Below, one piece after another: positions 49,086-58,281 of a stretch of 64,000 nt of DNA. The stretch is taken from NCBI GenBank assembly GCA_965220485.1, contig OZ244832.1, positions 3,286,001 through 3,350,000 of the forward strand. The letters are read 5' to 3'. A model generated the notes under the pieces. That model was not told where the DNA came from and made no database searches. It saw only the letters and a list, made by a program, of their open reading frames with translations. The position numbers and the translations under genes are program-made. How positions within the stretch are numbered: the first letter of the stretch is position 1; every line of letters begins with the position of its first letter. This stretch comes from Aldehydirespirator sp965220485. Lineage in GTDB: Bacteria > Actinomycetota > Acidimicrobiia > Acidimicrobiales > Aldehydirespiratoraceae.

Positions 49086-50321
49086 TCACCCGGTCCGACC
49101 GGCTAGGTCCAGGGCGGCGTGGAGCAGGACTTCGGCTCCTCGGCCGGCGGCGGCGGGCTCGATCGACTCGGCCTCGTTGTGGGACAGCCCGTCCTGGCAG
49201 GGGACGAAGATCATGGCGGTGGGAGCCCTCAGAGCGACATGGCAGGCGTCGTGACCCGCGCCGGACCCGATCCGCTCGTAGGCGAAGCCGCAGCGCCGCG
49301 CGGCTGACTCCACGGCCTGCACGCACTCGTCGTCGAAGACGACCGGCGGGCAGTCGTTGATGACGGCGATGTGCGACTCGCAGCCGTGCTCCGCTGCGGC
49401 TCGGGCCGCCAGGATCCGCAGGCCGGCCTCCATCTCGTCGAGCACCGTGGCATTGGGGTGGCGCAGGTCGAGGGTGAACGTGACGTTGGCCGGCACCGTG
49501 TTGGGCGACACCGGCTCGGACTGGAACTGGGCCGGTGTGACCCGGATCTGCGGAGCGTGGGCCTCGGCCATCCCGTAGAGCCCGCTCAGCACCGCGGCCA
49601 GGGGTCGGGCCGGGTCGCGGCGGCGGTCCATCGGCGTGGTGCCGGCGTGGGCCGGGAAGCCGTTGAGGGTGATCGTGAACCAGCGGATCCCCTGGACGCC
49701 AGTGACCACCCCGATCGACGAGCCGCTCGCCTCCAGGATCGGGCCCTGCTCGATGTGCAGCTCCAGGTAGGCCCGCAGAGGCTTGCCGAACGCCGCGGTG
49801 CCGGCCCACCCCAAGCGGTCGAGCTCGGCGCCGACGCTGATCCCGGAGCGGTCGGTGAGGGCCCGAACCGACTCCAGGTCCAGCTCGCCGGCCCACACTG
49901 CGGAGCCCATCATCGACACCGCGAAGCGGGATCCCTCCTCGTTGATCCACACCGCCACCTCGATGGGTGCCCGGGTCTGGACCGCATGATCGTTGAGTGC
50001 CTCTACCACTTCCAGCCCGCCGAGCACGCCGTACACGCCGTCGAAGCGGCCGCCGGTGGGCTGGGTGTCGAGGTGGCTGCCGAGCACGACCGGCGGGGCG
50101 GTGGCGTCGGTGCCGGGCCGCCGGGCGAACAGGTTGCCCACCCCGTCAAGCTCGATGGAGCAGCCCGCACGCTCGGCCCAGCCGATGAACAGGTCCCGGC
50201 CCGCCTTGTCGTCGTCGGACAGGGCCTGGCGGTTGGAGCCCCCGGCAGGGGTCGCCCCCACCTCGGCCATGTCCATCAGCCGCGACCACAATCGGTCCGA
50301 ATCGGTGTGCACGTCGGTCAT
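49086..50321 (-). CDS. Zn-dependent M20 amidohydrolase (allantoate or N-carbamoyl amino acid hydrolase)
   Basis: The 411-residue protein has LGSHLDTQPTGGRFDGVYGV (metal His/Asp), NEEGSRFAVSMMGS (metal Glu and catalytic region), HIEQGPILEASG and SGAGHDACHVA. This is the AllC/HyuC/beta-ureidopropionase family, which cleaves carbamoyl groups from ureido compounds. Its start overlaps the aminotransferase stop (ATGA). In this operon a beta-ureido acid pathway feeding an omega-aminotransferase is plausible (inference). Confidence 0.9.
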   Translation of the reverse strand: MTDVHTDSDRLWSRLMDMAEVGATPAGGSNRQALSDDDKAGRDLFIGWAERAGCSIELDGVGNLFARRPGTDATAPPVVLGSHLDTQPTGGRFDGVYGVLGGLEVVEALNDHAVQTRAPIEVAVWINEEGSRFAVSMMGSAVWAGELDLESVRALTDRSGISVGAELDRLGWAGTAAFGKPLRAYLELHIEQGPILEASGSSIGVVTGVQGIRWFTITLNGFPAHAGTTPMDRRRDPARPLAAVLSGLYGMAEAHAPQIRVTPAQFQSEPVSPNTVPANVTFTLDLRHPNATVLDEMEAGLRILAARAAAEHGCESHIAVINDCPPVVFDDECVQAVESAARRCGFAYERIGSGAGHDACHVALRAPTAMIFVPCQDGLSHNEAESIEPAAAGRGAEVLLHAALDLAGRTG

Positions 50322-51739
50322 GCGGCGAATTCTCCCATGGCATCTATGAGCGCGACACGCATGGCGTCGACGATCTCATCGAATTGCTCCGGTCCGGCGA
50401 TGAGCGGCGGCGAGAGTTGGATCACGGGCTCGCTGCCTCGCGCCGCGGCTCGGCAGGTCAGCCCGAGCGCGTACATCCGCTTAGTCAAGTGTTTCGACAC
50501 CGCGACCGCGTGGGACTGAGCCTCGCGGGGATCGGACGGGCAGCCGGCGTCGAGCTGCAACGCCAGGAAGTATCCGTCCCCTCGGAGGTCGGCCACGATG
50601 GGCAGGTCGCACAGCGTCGAGAGCCGAGCTCGGAAGTCCGCGGCGTAACTGCGAACCCGGCCCGGCAAGTCCTCGCTCTCGATGATGTCGAGATTGGCCA
50701 GCGCCACCGCCGCGGCCGCGGGGTGACCCCCGAAGGTGAAGCCGTGGTTGAACTCCCGCTCGGCGGTTGCGAACGGCTCAGTAATCCGGTCGCTGATCAT
50801 CACTCCCCCGAGGGGGGCGTAGCCGGAGGTCAGGCCCTTTGCCATGGTGATCATGTCGGGCTGGTACCCGAACCGCTCGGCGCCGAATATGTGCCCGAGC
50901 CGACCAAAACCGCAGATCACCTCATCTGACACGAGGAGCACGCCGTGGGTGTCGCAGATCTCGCGGACCCGCTGGAAGTATCCGTCCGGCGGGACATAGC
51001 AGCCTCCCGAGTTCTGCACGGGCTCGAGGAACACCGCGGCGACCGTTTCCGGTCCCTCCCGCAGGATCGCCTGCTCGATCTCCTCGGCCGCGCACAGGCA
51101 CTCACTTGCGTGCCCGCAGCCGCGGCCGTTGCGGTACTCGTCGGTGTGGGCCACCTTCACCGCGCCCGGAACGAGCGGCTCGAAGACGGTCCTGATCGAT
51201 GCCAGACCCGTGATTGACAGCGCTCCCAGCGACGTGCCGTGGTAGGCGAGATTGCGGCTGACCACCTTGTGCCGCGCTGGCTCGCCGATGGCCGCGAAGT
51301 ACTGGCGGGCCAGCTTCCATGCCGACTCGACTGCTTCGCTGCCGCCGCTGGTAAGGAACACGCGGTTCAGGTCGCCGGGCGCGAGCCCAGCCAACCGGGT
51401 CGCAAGTTCGACACCGGATGGATGGCCATAGCCCCACATCGGAAAGTAGGCGAGCCGGCTCATCTGTTCGTAGGCCGCCTCGGCCAGCTCCTGCCGGCCG
51501 TGACCGACCTGGGTGGCGAACAGGCCGGCGAGGCCGTCCAGCAGCCGGTGGCCGGATTCGTCCCATATGTAACAGCCGTCGCCGCGCTCGATGACCCGCA
51601 GATCCGACGGTGCGCTGAAGTGGCTCCACAGGTGGCGACCCGCGGCCCGGCTCAAGTCGCTCGGACTGCTGGTGCCGTCCGGGACGCTGCTCGGGCCAGG
51701 GGCGCGGGCGCCGTCTTCTGGGGGATCGGTGGGAGGCAT
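50318..51739 (-). CDS. Class III (omega) aminotransferase
   Basis: The 473-residue protein has the class III pattern: GLAGLFATQVGHGRQELAEA, LTSGGSEAVESAWKLARQY, YHGTSLGALSITG, LLVSDEVICGFGRLG and the PLP-Lys region TMAKGLTSGYAPLGG. It moves an amino group from an omega-amino acid or diamine to pyruvate or 2-oxoglutarate. It starts seven bases after the binding-protein gene, so the importer, the aminotransferase and the hydrolase form one operon. Confidence 0.93.
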   Translation of the reverse strand: MPPTDPPEDGARAPGPSSVPDGTSSPSDLSRAAGRHLWSHFSAPSDLRVIERGDGCYIWDESGHRLLDGLAGLFATQVGHGRQELAEAAYEQMSRLAYFPMWGYGHPSGVELATRLAGLAPGDLNRVFLTSGGSEAVESAWKLARQYFAAIGEPARHKVVSRNLAYHGTSLGALSITGLASIRTVFEPLVPGAVKVAHTDEYRNGRGCGHASECLCAAEEIEQAILREGPETVAAVFLEPVQNSGGCYVPPDGYFQRVREICDTHGVLLVSDEVICGFGRLGHIFGAERFGYQPDMITMAKGLTSGYAPLGGVMISDRITEPFATAEREFNHGFTFGGHPAAAAVALANLDIIESEDLPGRVRSYAADFRARLSTLCDLPIVADLRGDGYFLALQLDAGCPSDPREAQSHAVAVSKHLTKRMYALGLTCRAAARGSEPVIQLSPPLIAGPEQFDEIVDAMRVALIDAMGEFAA

Positions 51740-51746
51740 CGGACTC

Positions 51747-53093
51747 CTAGGACCGGAACGATGTCCAGAGCCGGTCGTAGAGGTCGATCGCCTCCACGGA
51801 ACAGGACTCCACCGGCGCGGCGTGCGCCAGCTGCTCCGGTCCGGGCACGACCATCGGGCTCGACGCCAGGTCGGGATCGACGAAGGCGTCGCTGCCCACG
51901 ATCGCGTTGCCGTATGCGTTCCAGTTGGTGGCCTCGGCGATGTTGCGCGGGTCCATCATCCAGTTGATGAACGCCTTGGCCTGTTTGAGGTTTGGGGCGC
52001 CGGTTGGGACGGCGAAGTTGTCCTGCCACAGCGTCAGACCGTCGCTCGGGTAGACGTACACGAGGCTCGGGTTCTCGAGCCACGACCGGTAGGCCGCTCC
52101 GTTCCACTCCATGTGGATCGAGTTCTCACCGGCCGCCATCCGCTCGATGATCCCGTCGGAGTTGATCACCGACACGGACGGCTTGAACCCGTCGAGCAGC
52201 TCGTCGGCCAGCGCGTAGTCGGCTGGGTCTGTCGAGCACGGAGTGGCTCCGACGGCGCGCAGCACCGCGTGGATCACCTCGACCTGGTCGTTCATCATCC
52301 CGATCGAGCCGTGGGAGCCTTCGGGGACAGCAAAGAACTCGGCCCATGAAGTGGGCGGCTCGGGCACCTGGGAGGTGTCGACGGCAAGGCCGGTCGTGCC
52401 GTAGAGGTAAGGCGCGGTGTAGACCCGCCCGTCATCGAAGTAGGGGTTCAGGAACGCGGGATCGATGTTCGAGGCATTCTCCAAGGCGTAGGCGTCGATC
52501 GGCTGGATCAGGTCCTGCTCGATGAGCTGCAGGATGATGTAGTCCGACGGGACGATCACGTCGTACCCGGTGCCGCCCGCTGCGAGGGTGGCCAGCATCG
52601 TCTCGTTGGAGTCGTAGTTGCTCAGGTTCACCGCGATGCCGGTCTCGGAGGTGAACCGGGCGAGGAGATCCTCCGAGATGTAGTCCGTCCAGTTGTACAG
52701 ATTCACCTCGCCCCCGATCTGCTCTGGGGCTTCGGCCTCCTCCGTTTCCTGCGTCCCGTCGGACGCTTCCCCGGTGTCGCCGGTGTCTGCATCACCGTCG
52801 GTGTCGGTGGTGCCGGCCTCCTTCTCTTCCTCGAGTCCGGTGCCATCGGCGGAGTCTGACGGGGCGGCCGTTGTGGCCGGTTGTGCCGGTTGCGACGTTT
52901 CGGCGTTGTCGTCCGGTCCGCACGCTGCCGCCATCAGGGCGAACGTGAGCAGGACCGGCACCAGGAGAAGTGTCCTGAGCCGCTTGGTCGCACATCCGCG
53001 GTCGGCTTGGTCGCCAGCTTGACCGACCGGCACCAGGAGAAGTGTCCTGAGCCGCTTGGTCGTGCCGCGAACTGGAGCGGTTGTTGCATTCAT
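51747..53093 (-). CDS. PotD-like polyamine-type substrate-binding lipoprotein
   Basis: ATG 53093 follows GGAGAAACC. The signal peptide has an internal duplication: TKRLRTLLLVPV occurs twice, 24 residues apart, before the lipobox LMAAAC. A Thr/Asp/Glu-rich linker follows, then the binding domain (VNLYNWTDYISEDLLARFTS, YDVIVPSDYIILQLI, WQDNFAVPTGAPN). This is the PotD/spermidine-putrescine family. The ligand may be a polyamine or a related cation. PotC, PotB and PotA lie upstream in the same operon. Confidence 0.92.
   Translation of the reverse strand: MNATTAPVRGTTKRLRTLLLVPVGQAGDQADRGCATKRLRTLLLVPVLLTFALMAAACGPDDNAETSQPAQPATTAAPSDSADGTGLEEEKEAGTTDTDGDADTGDTGEASDGTQETEEAEAPEQIGGEVNLYNWTDYISEDLLARFTSETGIAVNLSNYDSNETMLATLAAGGTGYDVIVPSDYIILQLIEQDLIQPIDAYALENASNIDPAFLNPYFDDGRVYTAPYLYGTTGLAVDTSQVPEPPTSWAEFFAVPEGSHGSIGMMNDQVEVIHAVLRAVGATPCSTDPADYALADELLDGFKPSVSVINSDGIIERMAAGENSIHMEWNGAAYRSWLENPSLVYVYPSDGLTLWQDNFAVPTGAPNLKQAKAFINWMMDPRNIAEATNWNAYGNAIVGSDAFVDPDLASSPMVVPGPEQLAHAAPVESCSVEAIDLYDRLWTSFRS
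52953..53062. repeat. 38-bp direct repeat, 72-base period, in the signal-peptide region
   Basis: GACCGGCACCAGGAGAAGTG then TCCTGAGCCGCTTGGTCG occurs at 52953-52990 and 53025-53062. The period is a multiple of three, so 24 codons were duplicated in frame. Confidence 0.9.
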
Positions 53094-53154
53094 GGTTTCT
53101 CCATTCATTTGGGTTTCCTCCGTTGGCCGGTGGTGTGCGAGGCAGTTCTGGCCC

Positions 53155-53964
53155 TCATGGGTTCGCCACCTGCTTGTGGCCTCTCCACTTGCCGGTGATG
53201 TATGAGGCGGTCAGGACTGCGATCGTCACGAGGAGCAGGAGAGTGCTCACCGCGTTGATCAGCGGGCTTGCTCCCCGGCGGATGAGGCCGAACAGGAAGA
53301 TGGGCAGCGTCGTCGACGTAGGGCCGGCCACGAAGGCTGAGATCAAGTAGTCGTCGAGGCTGATGATGAAGGCCAGCAGGCCGCCCGAGACGATGCCGGG
53401 GACCAGCAGCGGAAGGGTGACCCTGCCGAACAGCCGCAGGCCCGACGCTCCGAGGTCGCTGGCCGCTTCGAACACGGCCGGATCCAGTTCCGCCAACCGG
53501 GCCCGGATCGGAAGCAGGGCGAACGGGATGCAGAAGGCGGTGTGAGCCAGCACCAGGGTGGCCATGCCCCGCTCAAGGTCGAGCAGCACGAAGAACGACA
53601 GCGTGCCGACGGCAGTGACGATCTCGGGGATCAGCAGCGGTGTGGCGAGGAACCCCACGGCCAGCGACGATCCGCGCCTCAGCATGGCGACGATCCCCAG
53701 CGCGGCGAGCACCGCCAGGGCCGTGCCGGCGGTCGCCGCGGCCGCCGCGACCCGCAGCGACACCCACACCGCGTCGCGGACGGTCTCGCGTTCGAGGACC
53801 TCCCGGTACCAGACGAGGCTGAAACCCTCCCAGCGCGACACGATGGGACCGCGGTTGAAGGAGTACACCACCACGACCGCCAGCGGCGCGTAGAGGAACG
53901 CGAACGCCAACCTGGCCGTCGTGGTGACGCCGGGATAGCGGCGAGTGTCGATCCGACCCTTCAC
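53155..53964 (-). CDS. PotC-like ABC permease
   Basis: GTG 53964 overlaps the PotB stop (GTGA). The 269-residue protein has about six membrane segments and the EAA loop AASDLGASGLRLFGRVTLPL typical of binding-protein-dependent permeases. The N-terminus FLYAPLAVVVVYSFN fits PotC/PotH-type proteins. It forms the channel with PotB. Confidence 0.92.
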   Translation of the reverse strand: MKGRIDTRRYPGVTTTARLAFAFLYAPLAVVVVYSFNRGPIVSRWEGFSLVWYREVLERETVRDAVWVSLRVAAAAATAGTALAVLAALGIVAMLRRGSSLAVGFLATPLLIPEIVTAVGTLSFFVLLDLERGMATLVLAHTAFCIPFALLPIRARLAELDPAVFEAASDLGASGLRLFGRVTLPLLVPGIVSGGLLAFIISLDDYLISAFVAGPTSTTLPIFLFGLIRRGASPLINAVSTLLLLVTIAVLTASYITGKWRGHKQVANP

Positions 53965-54833
53965 GACAGCACCAGCCGTGCCCCGCGGGCGGCCCGGCGG
54001 GCGGTGACGAGGATCACTCCGACCACGACGAGCAGCAAGATGGCCAGGGCCGACCCGAACGGCCAGTTCCTGGACGCACCGAACTGCTGCTGAATCAGGT
54101 TGGCGATCATCAGGGAGCGGCCGCCGCCCAGAAGCTCGGGCTGCAGGAAGGCGCCGATAGCGGGGATGAACACCAGCAGGCAGCCCGCCACGACGCCGGG
54201 GCGGACCGACGGCCACACGATCCTGCGCAGGACGATAGCCGGGGTGGCGCCCAGGTCGAGTCCCGCCTCGGCCGTGCGATGGTCGAAGCGCTCGGCGGCC
54301 GCGTAGATGGGCAGGATCATGAACGGCAGGAACGTGTAGGCCATGCCCACGAGGGTCGCTCCGCGGGTGTTGAGCATCTGCGGGGCGTCGATCCCGATCG
54401 CGTCGAAGGCGGATGCCAGCGGACCGGTCTCGCGCAGGATCACGATCCAGGCGTAGGTGCGGACCAGCATGCTGGTCCAGAACGGGATGGTGACGGCCAG
54501 GATCAGCACCGGCTGCAGGTGGCGGGGCCGGTTGGAGATCCAGACCGCGGTCGGGAAGCCGACGGCCAGCGCGACGAGCATGGTCGCCGCGGCCAGCAGG
54601 ATCGACGACCACATCACGTCGAGGTAGGTCGGGTCGAAGCCGACATTGCCGGTGAAGTCCTCGGCCACGATGAGCCGCTCGTAGGCGTCGGTGGCGAGCC
54701 TGTCGCCCACCCCCACGCCGCCCGGGCCACGGGTCCTGAAGGAGTACCAGACGATGACCGCCATCGGCCCACCGACCATGAACGCGATGAAGACCAACGC
54801 GGGGGACGCGAGCCATCGGGTGCCGATCCTCAC
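53961..54833 (-). CDS. PotB-like ABC permease
   Basis: GTG 54833 overlaps the PotA stop (GTGA). The 290-residue protein has six membrane segments, starts LASPALVFIAFMVGGPMAVI, and has the EAA loop AEAGLDLGATPAIVLRRIVW. The second half reads FIPAIGAFLQPELLGGGRSL. It is the first permease of the importer. Confidence 0.92.
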   Translation of the reverse strand: MRIGTRWLASPALVFIAFMVGGPMAVIVWYSFRTRGPGGVGVGDRLATDAYERLIVAEDFTGNVGFDPTYLDVMWSSILLAAATMLVALAVGFPTAVWISNRPRHLQPVLILAVTIPFWTSMLVRTYAWIVILRETGPLASAFDAIGIDAPQMLNTRGATLVGMAYTFLPFMILPIYAAAERFDHRTAEAGLDLGATPAIVLRRIVWPSVRPGVVAGCLLVFIPAIGAFLQPELLGGGRSLMIANLIQQQFGASRNWPFGSALAILLLVVVGVILVTARRAARGARLVLS

Positions 54834-55903
54834 GACGTCAAGACCCTTGTGTGCCGGGGGTCGATGCGGAGGTTGACCGGGTCGCCGACGGCGGGGTTCG
54901 GACCCTGTGCATCCGTCCTGGCGCTGATGCGCAGGCCGTCGCCGAGGTCGATGGTCAGCTGGATGTCCGCCCCGAAGTACGCGGTCTCAACAACCACCCC
55001 CTGCAGGTCGCCGTCCGGGTCGATCCTCACGCGCTCGGGTCTCGCGGCCAGCACCATGGGACCTGCGCTTGCCGCCGCGGCCTCGTCGGCACCGCGGACC
55101 TCAGCGATGCCGAGCTTCCACTGGCCTGCCACCGTCAGGGTCCCGGCATCGTCGTAGTCGACGGGCAGGAGGTTCGTCTCTCCGATGAAGTCGGCCACGA
55201 ACCGGGTGGCCGGGGCCTCGTAGATCTCCTGCGGGGTGCCGACCTGGATGATGCGGCCCTCGTTGAGCACCGCGATCCTGTCGCCGAGGGCCAGGGCCTC
55301 CTCTTGGTCGTGGGTGACGAACACGAAGGCGATGCCGGTCGAGCGCTGGATCCGCTTGAGCTCGGTCTGCATCTGGCGGCGGAGTTTGAGGTCGAGGGCT
55401 CCCAGCGGTTCGTCGAGCAGCAGCAGTTGCGGACGCTTGGCGAGGGCGCGGGCCAGCGCCACCCGCTGTTGCTGGCCGCCGGACAGTTGGGCGGGGATCC
55501 GCTTGCCGAACCCTGAGAGCTCGACCAGGTCGAGCATCTCGGCGACCCGCGTGCTGATCTCCGCCTTGGGTCGATTCTCCATCTCCAGCCCGAACGCGAT
55601 ATTGCGCTCCACGGTGAGGAATCCGAACAGCGCGTAGCTCTGGAAGACCGTGTTGACGGCCCGGCGGAACGGCGGCGCGGTGTCGAGCCGCTCGTCGCCG
55701 AGGTGGATCTCGCCTGAGTCGACGTTCTCCAGCCCGGCGATGGTCCGCAGGAGAGTGGTCTTGCCACAGCCGGAGGGGCCGAGGAGCACTACGAACTCGT
55801 TGCTGCCCACCTCTAGGGACACATCGTCGAGGGCGCGCACCACGCCGCCCTCCGGGGTTGTGAACGTCTTGAAGACGTTGCGGAGTCGGAGCCCCTCAAC
55901 CAC
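54830..55903 (-). CDS. PotA-like ABC ATPase
   Basis: The 357-residue protein has Walker A GPSGCGKTT, signature LSGGQQQRVALARAL, Walker B LLLLDEPLGALD and the switch His in FVTHDQEEALALGD. A TOBE-like C-terminal domain follows (VDYDDAGTLTVAGQ, LAARPERVRIDPDG). It energises the polyamine-type importer. The gene heads the operon and is divergent from the TetR gene, with a palindrome between them. Confidence 0.93.
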   Translation of the reverse strand: MVEGLRLRNVFKTFTTPEGGVVRALDDVSLEVGSNEFVVLLGPSGCGKTTLLRTIAGLENVDSGEIHLGDERLDTAPPFRRAVNTVFQSYALFGFLTVERNIAFGLEMENRPKAEISTRVAEMLDLVELSGFGKRIPAQLSGGQQQRVALARALAKRPQLLLLDEPLGALDLKLRRQMQTELKRIQRSTGIAFVFVTHDQEEALALGDRIAVLNEGRIIQVGTPQEIYEAPATRFVADFIGETNLLPVDYDDAGTLTVAGQWKLGIAEVRGADEAAAASAGPMVLAARPERVRIDPDGDLQGVVVETAYFGADIQLTIDLGDGLRISARTDAQGPNPAVGDPVNLRIDPRHTRVLTS

Positions 55904-55913
55904 CGCCGCAACC

Positions 55914-55936
55914 TATAACGATCATTGATCGTTATA
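55914..55936. promoter_or_regulatory. Candidate TetR operator, perfect 11-1-11 palindrome
   Basis: TATAACGATCA, a central T, and TGATCGTTATA lie 11 bases before the PotA start, between the divergent importer operon and the TetR gene. About 0.015 perfect palindromes of this arm length are expected by chance in a window of this size. It most likely is the binding site of the adjacent regulator (inference). Confidence 0.75.
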
Positions 55937-56002
55937 TTAGAGATGCCTGCGGCGCAGCGCAAGTGGATGCCTAGCCACATGGCTGCGCCCTAGCCTCTCG
56001 GC

Positions 56003-56620
56003 GTGGGCCGCCCGTCAGAGCCGCTGCTGTCGAAGGAGATGATCGTCGACGCAGCCATGGCCATCGTCGACGAGAGCGGCATGTCGGCGATGACGACCAG
56101 GGCCATCGCCAAGCGCCTTGGCGTGGGCCAGGCGTCGCTCTACAACCACATCTCGAGCCGGGACGAGCTGCTGGATCTGCTGAATGCTCAAGTCCTGGCC
56201 GGCGTGGACTTGAGCGCCCTCGACCATCCCGACTGGACTGAAGCCGTCTACCGCGGCACCCTCGCGTTCCTCGCCGCGCTGCAGCGGCACCCCAACATGA
56301 TGGGAGTGCTGGCCACCCGGCCCGCGAGGACCGATCCGTCCCTCACCTACTACGAGCGGATGCATGAGCGCCTGCGCAGCGCCGGCCTCTCCGCCCAGGA
56401 CTCGGCCCGCTTCCTGTTCGCCATCGACGACTACTGCATCGGCGCGGCTCTCAACACCGAGGTGGACGTGGAGATCAACAACCGCCAGGACAAGTTCCCG
56501 CTGGTCACCGAAGCGATGGAGGCCGGCCGTCCCGCCGACCATCACGCAGCGACCCTGCGCCTCCTGCTGAACGGCCTGATCGCCACCGTCGACATCCCGA
56601 CCACCGGTTCCAGGGGCTGA
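56003..56620 (+). CDS. TetR-family repressor
   Basis: The 205-residue protein has the helix-turn-helix TTRAIAKRLGVGQASLYNHI and a C-terminal ligand domain of the TetR_C type (LAFLAALQRHPNMMGVLATR). TAGCCT six bases before GTG 56003 fits a leaderless promoter. It lies divergent from the polyamine-type operon, with the 23-base palindrome between, so it probably controls that operon and itself. Confidence 0.88.
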   Translation: MGRPSEPLLSKEMIVDAAMAIVDESGMSAMTTRAIAKRLGVGQASLYNHISSRDELLDLLNAQVLAGVDLSALDHPDWTEAVYRGTLAFLAALQRHPNMMGVLATRPARTDPSLTYYERMHERLRSAGLSAQDSARFLFAIDDYCIGAALNTEVDVEINNRQDKFPLVTEAMEAGRPADHHAATLRLLLNGLIATVDIPTTGSRG

Positions 56621-56624
56621 GGAC

Positions 56625-57308
56625 TCAGTACGGGAGGCCGACCGCCGCCGTGAGGAACTGCATGTAGGGAGAGGACTTGCTGCAGGCATCGGTGAAGGAC
56701 TCGATGAACCCGGCCTCTGTGACCTCCTCCTCGGTGAACGGGAACATGGCCACATGGTCCTTGCGCTTGAGGTCCTCGATATGCGGGTCCTCGGGATCGA
56801 ATCCCTTCGGCGGGCGCTTCAGCGAGTCCCCGGCCAACTCGAACTCCTGAGCGAACTCCGGCGCCCGCACGGCGTTCTCCCAATCAGTGCGCCGCACCGC
56901 GATGCGGTCGCGAATCCTCTTCAGCGTGGCCGAGTCCGGCCGCCAGATCCCGACCCCGGCGAAGATCTCGTCCGGTGCCAGGTGGAGGTAGAAGCCCGGC
57001 GCGTGGGCCGTCTTACCGGCTTCGTGGCGGAAATGGACGGCCGCCTGGGTCTTGTAGGGGGTCTTGTCCTTGGAGAACCGGATATCGCGATAGATCCGGA
57101 ACATCGAGCCCCCGTTCGGCCGCGGATCCGCGACGAAGTGCTCGCTGATCGAATGCAGGTGTGGCTCGAAGTCCTGAACGAACCGAAGCAGCGGCTCTTT
57201 CACGTGCTCCTCGTACCGTCCCTTGTGATCCTGGAACCACTCGCGGGTGTTGTTGGCCTGCAGGTCGAGCAGGAAGTCGAACAGTTCGAGGGTGAAGTGG
57301 GGTTGCAC
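56625..57308 (-). CDS. DUF2461 family protein
   Basis: The 227-residue protein matches DUF2461/TIGR02453: LFDFLLDLQANNTREWFQDH, GGSMFRIYRDIRFSKDKTPY, HLAPDEIFAGVGIWRPD, and PPKGFDPEDPHIEDLKRKDH. The function of the family is not known. The start is GTG. It is convergent with TetR, with only four bases between the stops. Confidence 0.88.
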   Translation of the reverse strand: MQPHFTLELFDFLLDLQANNTREWFQDHKGRYEEHVKEPLLRFVQDFEPHLHSISEHFVADPRPNGGSMFRIYRDIRFSKDKTPYKTQAAVHFRHEAGKTAHAPGFYLHLAPDEIFAGVGIWRPDSATLKRIRDRIAVRRTDWENAVRAPEFAQEFELAGDSLKRPPKGFDPEDPHIEDLKRKDHVAMFPFTEEEVTEAGFIESFTDACSKSSPYMQFLTAAVGLPY

Positions 57309-57318
57309 GACCGCAGTT

Positions 57319-58206
57319 CTACTGCATGAAGGCCCGCAGCAGCGGAAGGATCCGGTCGGGTGCTTCTTCGGTGAGGAAGTGGCCGCAGTCGGCGAACTCG
57401 TGCACCTCGCAGTCAGTGAGCTCCGCCTTCCATCGATCGAGTTCCTTGGTTCGGAAGGCGATGTCCTTGTTCCCCCACAGGACGAGTGCCGGCTTGCTCG
57501 TGAAGGTCGAGCGCTCGTCCCAGATCTCTTGGAGCCAATCCGTCGCGCCGACGATGTGTCCCGGCAGCGCCGCGTTGGCGGCCCGCTCGTCGGGAGAGGG
57601 CTGCGCTAGGCGATAGTGCTCCATCGCCTCATCAGTGAGCGCGTCCTTGTTCCCCACAGCCCGGGGCATCACGCCGTTGACGAAGAAGTTGCGTCTCTTG
57701 ATCAGGTACTGCCCCAGCGGGTTCGCCATCATCGCACTGAAGAACCGGAAGTGGAGGTCGCGGTCAACCGGCCAGCACCAGGTGTTGGCGATCACGATCC
57801 GCTTGACCCGATCCGGGAACCGGCGTGCGAAGTCCAGCCCGATCGGTCCGCCCCAGTCCGTCATGAACAGCGTCACGTCACGAACGTCCAGATCGTTCAT
57901 GAGCGCCGAGAACGCCTCGGCATGCGCCGACGGGTGATGATCCTCCCTGCGGTGACTGCGCGAGGACAGGCCGAAGCCGATGTGGTCCGGAGCGACACAG
58001 CGGAACTCAGACCGGAGCCCATCGATCAGATGGCGGAACTCGAACGACCACGCCGGATTGCCGTGCACGAAGACCATCGGATCGCCCGCACCCTCGTCGA
58101 CATAATGCATGAGATGGCCACGAGGCGTACTCGCAAACCGGCTCTCAAACGGAAACATCTCGTCCGAGACCCAATCCGGCCGGCCCCCAGCAGCGCTCTG
58201 ATCCAT
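57319..58206 (-). CDS. Haloalkane dehalogenase-like alpha/beta hydrolase
   Basis: The 295-residue protein has FVHGNPAWSFEFRHL, with His-Gly-Asn50-Pro and Trp53, and the Asp nucleophile in MTDWGGPIGLDFA (Asp117, Trp118). The catalytic His is in CGHFLTEEAP. Asp in place of Ser at the nucleophile, with the Asn/Trp pair that binds halide, marks haloalkane dehalogenases of the DhaA type. Known enzymes release halide from haloalkanes; the natural substrate is open. It follows DUF2461 in the minus direction with a short gap. Confidence 0.85.
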   Translation of the reverse strand: MDQSAAGGRPDWVSDEMFPFESRFASTPRGHLMHYVDEGAGDPMVFVHGNPAWSFEFRHLIDGLRSEFRCVAPDHIGFGLSSRSHRREDHHPSAHAEAFSALMNDLDVRDVTLFMTDWGGPIGLDFARRFPDRVKRIVIANTWCWPVDRDLHFRFFSAMMANPLGQYLIKRRNFFVNGVMPRAVGNKDALTDEAMEHYRLAQPSPDERAANAALPGHIVGATDWLQEIWDERSTFTSKPALVLWGNKDIAFRTKELDRWKAELTDCEVHEFADCGHFLTEEAPDRILPLLRAFMQ

Positions 58207-58281
58207 CGGCGCACTCTACTGCGACCCGGAGAATGCCCTTGTGGCCGCGGGCTACCAGGGACCCGCCCGGTCACCGCTCGG

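Noticed and set aside
55863..55879. Perfect 8-1-8 palindrome AACGTCTT-G-AAGACGTT near the PotA start
   Set aside because: It lies inside coding sequence (NVFKTF), and about one such palindrome is expected by chance in 64 kb. The 11-1-11 palindrome outside the gene is the better operator.
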